Under the pieces are notes generated by a model. That model saw only the letters and a list, made by a program, of their open reading frames with translations. It made no database searches and had not been told where the DNA came from. Below, one piece after another: positions 58,248 through 64,000 of a stretch of DNA of 64,000 nucleotides. The stretch is taken from NCBI GenBank assembly GCA_022821085.1, contig JAJEEG010000002.1, positions 1-64,000 of the forward strand, read 5' to 3'. A program made the translations under genes and the position numbers. The number at the start of each line of letters is the position of its first letter. The first letter of the stretch is position 1. This stretch comes from Candidatus Latescibacterota bacterium (GTDB taxonomy: Bacteria > JAAXHH01).

Positions 58248-59134
58248 GGCCTGATTCCTTTTTTTTGGTTGCCTTCTTCGTCTTGGGCGCCTTCGTCCTG
58301 GGCGCCTTCGTCCTGGGCGCCTTCTCTTTCCGGGTCTCTGTCGGCTTCCAGGTGCAGCCCGCCCGCGAACGCCGAGAACCCCAGGCGGAACAGCTCGCCC
58401 AGGGCCTTTTCCGATTCGTTATCGTATCCCGATTCCGGGCTTCCCTGTCGCTTGATGTCCACGAGGCCGATCGTTCCGAGCAGAACGCCCTCGCCGTCTG
58501 CCACCGGCAACTCGCTGCTGTAACGCCAACCGGGCGCGTCGACCGCATCCTGCAGGTTCACGTAGGGGGAGAACGTGTGCCGGACGGGTTCCATGACATC
58601 GCGTAAAGACACGTCCTCGGGAGTGCCGAGAATCTGCCGCATGCGGCATAGGCCCACCAGGACGCCATCGCGGTCGACGACAAAGAGAACTTCCCTTACG
58701 CGGTCGGGGTAACGGCGCGCGGCGCCCAGCACGTCTCCCGATTTCAGATCATCGGTCGCGGTCAACGCGCGCGGGTCCATGCAGGCGCCGACGGAACGGT
58801 CGGGGAAGCGGTCCACCAGGCGGAACCCGGAGACGACCTTGTCCGGCAGGCCGTCCAGGACGGCCTCCTTCGACTGCATTCGGCGCAGCAGGATCGCCAT
58901 GGTGCGGAACGGCAACGACGCCATGACCCGGGTGGCCGGGCCGGGTTCAAGCCGGTCCATCAGGTCGGCCGCCGCATGGTCGTTCATTCGCGCGACTACT
59001 GAGGCGATGGTCTCGGGCTTCAGGTCCTCGAACAGCCGTAGCACGGCGCTTCCCCGCTGCCGCTCCAGGACCCTGGCCGCCTCCGTGGGATGTGCCTCCA
59101 GGAAGATCCGGACGAGATCGTTCTTGCTATTCAT
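58244..59134 (-). CDS. Stand-alone MgtE_N-CBS protein without membrane domain
   Basis: 296 residues. It mirrors the soluble part of MgtE: helical N domain (PTEAARVLERQRGSAVLRLFEDLKPETIASVVARM) and a CBS pair (MDPRALTATDDLKSGDVLGAARR, VVDRDGVLVGLCRMRQIL, LGTIGLVDIKRQ), but has no transmembrane helices. The C-terminus ends in an EGAQD x3 repeat encoded by three 15-base units. Coupled by ATGA to mgtE and by an 8-base overlap to the mscS-like gene upstream, it is likely a regulatory partner. Confidence 0.88.
   Translation of the reverse strand: MNSKNDLVRIFLEAHPTEAARVLERQRGSAVLRLFEDLKPETIASVVARMNDHAAADLMDRLEPGPATRVMASLPFRTMAILLRRMQSKEAVLDGLPDKVVSGFRLVDRFPDRSVGACMDPRALTATDDLKSGDVLGAARRYPDRVREVLFVVDRDGVLVGLCRMRQILGTPEDVSLRDVMEPVRHTFSPYVNLQDAVDAPGWRYSSELPVADGEGVLLGTIGLVDIKRQGSPESGYDNESEKALGELFRLGFSAFAGGLHLEADRDPEREGAQDEGAQDEGAQDEEGNQKKGIRP
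58276..58320. repeat. 15-bp tandem repeat (CTTCGTCCTGGGCGC) x3
   Basis: Three copies, one with a single change, at the 3' end of the MgtE_N-CBS gene, coding EGAQD repeats. Confidence 0.96.
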
Positions 59135-59963
59135 CCGTGTTCCGCTTTTGTCCGCTTACGGTGATTCGTTCGTTGAATACGCTCGCGGGGACGACCACGC
59201 GGCCCTCATCGGATTCGAGGATGACCGCGGTGGGGGTCATCTGGATGATGCGTCCCCTGTGGCCCTCGATCTGTACGTATTCGCCTTCGGAGAAGGACTT
59301 TCGAAGGTAATGGCTCGCAAGGATGTTGCTCACGGAAGCGCGCGCGCCGAGACCGAAGGCCAGCGCGGCGCTGAGCAGCACGCCGCCCACGATGACCATG
59401 ATCAGGCCGGAAATGACCGAGACGTCGACGCCCAGTTGACCGGCGGCAAGCAGAAAGGCGAGCGCCACGATCAGGAACCGGACGAATCGCAACAGGTGCT
59501 CACCCAGGTCCAGGCCGATCGAACCGGCCGCCATTTCGATCACGTCGCGCAGTACGATACTGCCTATGAACCCGAAAACCACGATGGCGACGGCACCGAT
59601 CACCCTGGGCAGGTAACCGGCGAGGGCCTCCAGCCAGCTGGACACCACGACCAGCCCCAGCGTGTCGGCAACTACGGCGAGGACGACGACGATCACCGTC
59701 CAGTAGGCGATGCCGCCGAGCAGGACGGGTACGCGGTGCCGCTGGATGAACGCCTTTACATAGGACTTCATGCTCCCGTATGGAACGATGCGATCCGCTT
59801 TGTCCAACAGCCTGGAGACGAGTCTTCTGATCAGCCGGGCGATTAACAGCCCGACGACCAGGTAAAGCAACGCCTCCAGGAGGAGCGGCGCTACCTGCAG
59901 GGCGGTGTCTCTCAGCCAAACCGCAACCTGGATTCCGCTTTCTTTCAGTTGTTGAAAGGTCAT
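59127..59963 (-). CDS. MscS-like mechanosensitive channel domain protein
   Basis: 278 residues. Several hydrophobic helices (APLLLEALLYLVVGLLIARLIRRL, GGIAYWTVIVVVLAVVADTLGL, YLPRVIGAVAIVVFGFIGSIVLRDVIE), then LSAALAFGLGARASVSNILASHYLRKSFSEGEYVQIEGHRGRIIQMTPTAVIL, the MscS beta-domain with YVQIEG and VIL...VPASVFN. It lacks the long C-terminal cage of full MscS. First gene of the mscS-mgtE_N-mgtE cluster. Confidence 0.87.
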   Translation of the reverse strand: MTFQQLKESGIQVAVWLRDTALQVAPLLLEALLYLVVGLLIARLIRRLVSRLLDKADRIVPYGSMKSYVKAFIQRHRVPVLLGGIAYWTVIVVVLAVVADTLGLVVVSSWLEALAGYLPRVIGAVAIVVFGFIGSIVLRDVIEMAAGSIGLDLGEHLLRFVRFLIVALAFLLAAGQLGVDVSVISGLIMVIVGGVLLSAALAFGLGARASVSNILASHYLRKSFSEGEYVQIEGHRGRIIQMTPTAVILESDEGRVVVPASVFNERITVSGQKRNTDE

Positions 59964-60016
59964 GTCGCTACCCGATCATGGGCGGGTGAAGGTTGGATGC
60001 CGAACGGTTGATTCAA

Positions 60017-62278
60017 TCAGTCGATCTGTATTTTCTCGATGGCGGAGACGAACAGCACGTCGTTGACGCCCCTGTAACGATTGAGCTGTGTCGCGATTTC
60101 TTCCTCCGTGGATTTCAACCGGGCCTCCGCCAGGCCGACGATCACCAGGCTGGCGTCGGAAGAACGGCTGGTGATCTCCCTCTCAAGGGATTCTTCCGTG
60201 TCGCAGGTTACCGAAGTGACGTTCTGCGGGGAAATCGGCATGCGTCCCTGCTGCAGCCGGTCCGACAGCCTGTGGGCTTCGCGCTCCGAATCGCCGTCGT
60301 CGAGACACACGAAAAGATTGATCTGCGCCCGTTTCCACTCCGGGTGCCCCACGATGATGTACGCCAGCAGCAGCATCATCGGCGCGTTGGACAGGTTGTC
60401 CTCCGTCACCCAGACGTGGATGGTGGAACGATAGCCGAACCGGTACTTCGTCGACCGCAGGACGAGCATGTTGAACCGCGATTCGACCGCCATGGCGGCG
60501 CACTGGGAAACCTCCTCGAGTTCCTGGGGACGGTTCCGGTCGAACTCCAGGAGGATGCAGTTGTTCGGCAGCCCGGAGATCCCCGGCAACTGCATCGCCA
60601 CCGAGAGGGCGTCGTGAATCGTGGGGCAGATCAAGGTGTCGACAAAAACCCCCGCGCCGGTGACCTGCGACCGTTCGATCATCTTCTGAACCTGCCGGTG
60701 GGCATCGGCTTTACTGGCGTCCGAGTAATCTCCTTCCGAGAACCGGATGAAATGACCGAATCCGTGCCGGTGGGAAATCCAGCGGAGCAGGTCGAAGTGG
60801 CCCAGCCGGCGGCCGGTGTACCGGGTCAGCGCGATGATCGAAGGCCGCCACCCGCTGTCGGCCCCGGTCGCATGGTTCTTCTGCAGCGTGATCTGCAAAC
60901 GCCGCGTCAGCTGGAACATGGCACCCTGGAATATGGCCGTCAGGTCCCGCTCGCCTTTCTGGGAGTGTCGGAGTCCCAGGTAGACCAACGCCATGAGGCC
61001 GAAGGCGACGAAGGCGTAGAAGGCATTCATCTGGATCATCATCAGGCCGCACATTACCGCGCCGACGAGCGCCACGTACCAGCGGGACCGGAACGTCGGC
61101 CGGTAGGACGGATTGCCGGCGAAGTACTCGAGGAACGACACCGCGCAGAGTGCGCCGTACGTCACGAGGAAGAACATGCTGAGGATCTGGGCGATGAAAT
61201 CCACGCCGCCGGCCAACACGAACACGATGGCGATGACAGCCGACACGCCCGTGGCGATCAGCGGTTCATGGGCGGTCCCGTATCCGCGTTCGAGCAGGGT
61301 GTTGAGCGCGCGGGACGGCAACAGGTTGTCCCGGGCGAGCGCCTGCAGCGTCCGGGGCGCGACGAGTATGGAACCGAAGGCCGATGACAGCGCGGCCGCG
61401 GCCAGGCCGACATAAATCGCCGGCCCCCACAGCGCGATCTGGGTCATGACGAACTGATCCGCCGCCAGCACCTCCGGCGTGGCGCTCTGCGCCAGCTTGA
61501 AGGCGACCAGCACATAGATGAGCATGCCGGCCAGCGTGGCTCCGATGATGCCGAGAGGGATGCTGCGCTGGGGGTTCCGCAGGTCGCCGGACAGCCCCAG
61601 GCCGGCGATCATGCCGGTAAACGCCGGGAAGCAGATCGCGAACACCGTGCTGAAACTGTCGCCGTTTGCGATCCTGGCCGTGAGGTTCAGGCCGTCCGGA
61701 CGCATGGATTCCGGGGCCTGTCCCAGCAGAAACATGAAGATCGACAGTCCCAGGAGCGCACATACGATCCACAGGGACTTCACCGCGAAGGAGGCGCCCC
61801 GCTTAAGCACGAGGCCGACGAGCAGGAGCGTGGCGGGCACGCTGACGAACCGGGTACCGAGCGTGAGGTCGTAGGTAGCCGCCAGCCATGCGTACATCGG
61901 TGCGAACGCTTCCGCGAAGGCGACGATGTAGAATGCGATCGAGATGGCCTGCGACAGGTACAGCGAGACGCCGATGGCGCCCCCGATCCTGCTGCCGAAG
62001 GAACGGCTGACGATAAAGTAGGCGCCTCCGCCCGCGACGCGGCGGTTCGTCGCGATCTCCGAAACCGCGAGTACCGTGGGTACCGTTACGAGGTGTCCGA
62101 GGACGATGATCAGGAGGGTTCCCCAGAGCCCCACGTGGCCGACGGCATACCCGAACCGCAGGAACAGGATCGCGCCGAGGATCGTGCTGATGGAGGCGAG
62201 GAAGACCGGAGCCGTTCCGAAGCCGTGCCCCGAACCGCCGGATGCGTCTCGCGGTCCGGGGGTATGTTGGTCTGCCAT
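60017..62278 (-). CDS. SLC12/cation-chloride-cotransporter-like amino acid/polyamine/organocation permease
   Basis: 753 residues. Twelve membrane helices of the APC superfamily (GAILFLRFGYAVGHVGLWGTLLII, AGGGAYFIVSRSFGSRIGGAIG, CFPAFTGMIAGLGLSGDLRNPQRSIPLG). These motifs and the about 280-residue C-terminal cytoplasmic domain (RWISHRHGFGHFIRFSEGDY, INLFVCLDDGDSEREAHRLSDRLQQ) match prokaryotic relatives of Na-K-Cl cotransporters rather than amino-acid permeases. Likely substrates are Na+/K+ and Cl-; not proven. Divergent from the RimB-like gene. Confidence 0.88.
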   Translation of the reverse strand: MADQHTPGPRDASGGSGHGFGTAPVFLASISTILGAILFLRFGYAVGHVGLWGTLLIIVLGHLVTVPTVLAVSEIATNRRVAGGGAYFIVSRSFGSRIGGAIGVSLYLSQAISIAFYIVAFAEAFAPMYAWLAATYDLTLGTRFVSVPATLLLVGLVLKRGASFAVKSLWIVCALLGLSIFMFLLGQAPESMRPDGLNLTARIANGDSFSTVFAICFPAFTGMIAGLGLSGDLRNPQRSIPLGIIGATLAGMLIYVLVAFKLAQSATPEVLAADQFVMTQIALWGPAIYVGLAAAALSSAFGSILVAPRTLQALARDNLLPSRALNTLLERGYGTAHEPLIATGVSAVIAIVFVLAGGVDFIAQILSMFFLVTYGALCAVSFLEYFAGNPSYRPTFRSRWYVALVGAVMCGLMMIQMNAFYAFVAFGLMALVYLGLRHSQKGERDLTAIFQGAMFQLTRRLQITLQKNHATGADSGWRPSIIALTRYTGRRLGHFDLLRWISHRHGFGHFIRFSEGDYSDASKADAHRQVQKMIERSQVTGAGVFVDTLICPTIHDALSVAMQLPGISGLPNNCILLEFDRNRPQELEEVSQCAAMAVESRFNMLVLRSTKYRFGYRSTIHVWVTEDNLSNAPMMLLLAYIIVGHPEWKRAQINLFVCLDDGDSEREAHRLSDRLQQGRMPISPQNVTSVTCDTEESLEREITSRSSDASLVIVGLAEARLKSTEEEIATQLNRYRGVNDVLFVSAIEKIQID

Positions 62279-62480
62279 GTGGATCGACCTCTCGCAAAAA
62301 ACGGTTGTGCACCATTATCTAACATGCGTTAATAGGCAAGTATATCCAAACCTTTCCTGTACGCATCCCGTAAACAGGTATGCAGGCCATGCAGGAAGTC
62401 CATCCAGGAAGTCATGGCGGCCCGACACGTTCCGGCTCGAAACGGATAGTACACCATCGCATGGTAACGACGATTCCCAC

Positions 62481-62957
62481 ATGAAAAAGAAGATCATCGG
62501 CTGGAAGGAGTGGGTGTCTCTCCCCGAGTTAGGCGGAGCAAGACTCAAGGCGAAGATAGACACCGGCGCCCGGTCCTCCTCGCTGCATGTCTCCGATCTC
62601 GAGATATATGAGCGGGATGGGGACGTATACGCCGAATTCAATATCCGCCCGGACAAGCGCGGCAAAGGGAAGTCGCTACGTTGTCGAGCAAGAGTGGAGG
62701 GTTACCGCAAGGTCAAAAGTTCCAACGGCCAGACCGAACACAGGCCGGTCGTCGTCACGCGACTGGCACTGTTCAAGGATTCCTGGCCCATCGAGGTTAC
62801 GTTGACGAACCGTGACGGTATGCGGTACCAGATGCTTCTGGGACGCAAGAGCATCAGGGACCGATTCTACGTCGACGCGGACGGCGCCTGGTATGGAAGA
62901 AAAAAGCGGAATAAGCACACGGCGGCCGTCGGTCGAAACAACGAGGACGGACCATGA
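62481..62957 (+). CDS. RimB-like retropepsin-type protease (ATP-dependent zinc protease family)
   Basis: 158 residues. ATG 62481 lacks a strong ribosome site, but the start fits the family. GWKEWVSLPELGGARLKAKIDTGARSSSLHV contains the D-T-G-A aspartic-protease-like motif, then LRCRARVEGYRKVKSS, RPVVVTRL, WPIEVTLTNRDGMRYQMLLGRKSI. This small domain, called RimB in Pseudomonas, sits next to RimK ligases. It overlaps the following rimK by ATGA. Confidence 0.92.
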   Translation: MKKKIIGWKEWVSLPELGGARLKAKIDTGARSSSLHVSDLEIYERDGDVYAEFNIRPDKRGKGKSLRCRARVEGYRKVKSSNGQTEHRPVVVTRLALFKDSWPIEVTLTNRDGMRYQMLLGRKSIRDRFYVDADGAWYGRKKRNKHTAAVGRNNEDGP

Positions 62958-64000
62958 AACTTGCCATCCTGTCCAGGGAACCCAGGAACTACAGCACGCT
63001 CAGGTTTGTCGAAGCGTGCAAAAGCCGCGGACACGACGTAAGGGTATTCAACACCCTGAAGTTCTCGATCGACCTGGAAAGCGAGTATCCGGATCTGCTC
63101 TACCGTCAGAAGCCGATTGGCAGCTACGATGCCGTGCTCCCGAGAATCGGCGCTTCCATCACCTATTTCGGGACCGCCGTCGTGAGGCAGTTTCAACAGA
63201 TGGAAGTATTCTGCGCCAACTCAGCCGACGGCATCCTGAATTCCCGGGACAAGCTGCGTAGCCTGCAGCTGCTGTCGCGGCACAACATCGGCATTCCCTC
63301 GACCACGTTCGTCAAGGAGAAGAGGGACATCCTGCCCGCCATCGAGAGAGTGGGCGGCGTACCCGTGGTAATCAAGCTCCTGGAAGGCACCCAGGGGATC
63401 GGCGTCCTGCTCGCCCATACCCAGGAGGTCGCCACGTCCATCATCGAACTGCTGCAGAGCCAGAAGCAGAACGTATTGATTCAGAAGTTCGTCGCGGAAA
63501 GCAAGGGAAAGGACATACGCGCCATCGTGGTGGGGGATGAAGTCGTTGCCGCCATGCGTAGAGTCGCCCAGGGTCAGGAGTTCCGAAGCAACGTGCATCG
63601 GGGCGGTACCATGGAGCAGGTCGTCCTGGACGACGCATACAGGGAGACGGCCATCAGGTCGACCCGGCTTTTGCATCTTCGTGTGGCCGGCGTGGACATG
63701 CTCGAGAGCAGGGACGGTCCCCAGGTCATGGAAGTAAACTCGTCACCGGGGATGGAAGGCATAGAGACCTGCACGAAGATAGACGTAGCGGGCGCGATCA
63801 CCGAATACATCGCCGCCAGGGTCGACTATCCGGAGATCGACTTCTACCAGCGGCTCAACGTGAGCAGGGGGCACGGTATCACGGAAATCAAGATCCCGGC
63901 AGGTTCCGAATACGTGGGCAAGACGCTGAAAGACTCGGGACTGAGGGACAGGGACATCAACGTTTTGACGCTCCACAGGGAAGGAATGGTCATCCCCAAC
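62954..64000 (+). CDS. rimK: RimK-family ATP-grasp glutamate ligase with C-terminal TrkA-C domain (3' end outside window)
   Basis: 349 codons to the window edge without a stop. RimK features: LSREPRNYSTLRFVEACKSRGHDV, LPRIGASITYFG, NSRDKLRSLQLL, ATP-grasp loop GVPVVIKLLEGTQGIGVL, IQKFVAESKGKDIRAIVVGD and VMEVNSSPGMEGIE (Mg site). From about residue 300 there is a beta-rich segment (HGITEIKIPAGSEYVGKTL, RDRDINVLTLHREG) matching the ligand-binding TrkA-C (RCK-C) domain of K+ channels and transporters. RimK adds Glu to the C-terminus of ribosomal protein S6 in E. coli; a TrkA-C fusion suggests regulation by an ion or nucleotide. Confidence 0.93.
   Translation, partial: MKLAILSREPRNYSTLRFVEACKSRGHDVRVFNTLKFSIDLESEYPDLLYRQKPIGSYDAVLPRIGASITYFGTAVVRQFQQMEVFCANSADGILNSRDKLRSLQLLSRHNIGIPSTTFVKEKRDILPAIERVGGVPVVIKLLEGTQGIGVLLAHTQEVATSIIELLQSQKQNVLIQKFVAESKGKDIRAIVVGDEVVAAMRRVAQGQEFRSNVHRGGTMEQVVLDDAYRETAIRSTRLLHLRVAGVDMLESRDGPQVMEVNSSPGMEGIETCTKIDVAGAITEYIAARVDYPEIDFYQRLNVSRGHGITEIKIPAGSEYVGKTLKDSGLRDRDINVLTLHREGMVIPN

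Overview
The window looks like chromosomal DNA from an uncultivated, free-living, Gram-negative (diderm) bacterium of high G+C. Outer-membrane proteins, an LpxH-like enzyme, TolC and MlaC homologues, lipoproteins and Tat signals show a two-membrane envelope. A 2-oxoacid:ferredoxin oxidoreductase with a 7Fe-type ferredoxin, several Gfo/Idh/MocA oxidoreductases, a large 'DUF6785' membrane protein and Tat-exported PLP enzymes resemble marine/soil MAGs of the FCB/Latescibacterota type. That placement is inference from gene content. I saw no tRNA, rRNA, CRISPR array or insertion sequence.

Layout. 1-6.1 kb: a Cache/Calx-beta/beta-barrel surface protein (cut by the window edge), a TolB-propeller plus CehA-type metallohydrolase and a P1-family peptidase. 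6.2-8.2 kb: a cold-shock gene with a long leader and hairpin terminator, divergent from a Tat-exported class V aminotransferase-like protein. 8.3-12.6 kb: a five-gene operon (two Gfo/Idh dehydrogenases, lipoprotein, DUF971 protein, SDR) behind a good sigma70 promoter. 12.7-19.5 kb: a methyltransferase and a double-length, tandem-fused UvrA. 19.6-21.8 kb: a lower-G+C island with a frameshifted HsdR_N-like nuclease and an MNT/HEPN toxin-antitoxin pair. 21.8-27.6 kb: radical SAM plus phosphodiesterase pair, then a TolC/DUF3047/MlaC operon. 27.8-35.3 kb: a run of one-strand genes, BlaI, a BlaR1-type protease with a C-terminal outer-membrane-type barrel, a bifunctional IPCT/DIPPS-like enzyme, methyltransferase, flippase and a second CDP-alcohol transferase; this is probably an envelope or phosphodiester-headgroup pathway. 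35.5-42.2 kb: LpxH-like hydrolase, collagen-like lipoprotein, then an operon of methyltransferase, CCA-adding enzyme, site-2 protease and dipeptide epimerase. 42.4-46.6 kb: ferredoxin, PurU and KorAB. 46.8-54.7 kb: DUF6785 protein, alpha/beta hydrolase, Rel/SpoT, Tat-exported HisC-like aminotransferase, glycosyltransferase. 54.7-64 kb: a stress and ion-homeostasis region, with Hsp20 behind a perfect sigma54 promoter, two MscS-type channels, MgtE and a MgtE-like regulatory protein, an SLC12-like transporter and a RimB-RimK pair in which RimK carries a TrkA-C domain.

A theme across the window is short tandem repeats (units 6-66 bp) inside coding sequences, as Gly/Pro- or Glu-rich inserts or tails, and at the 3' ends of genes. 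Neighbouring genes are tightly packed, with repeated 4-bp ATGA overlaps that suggest translational coupling.
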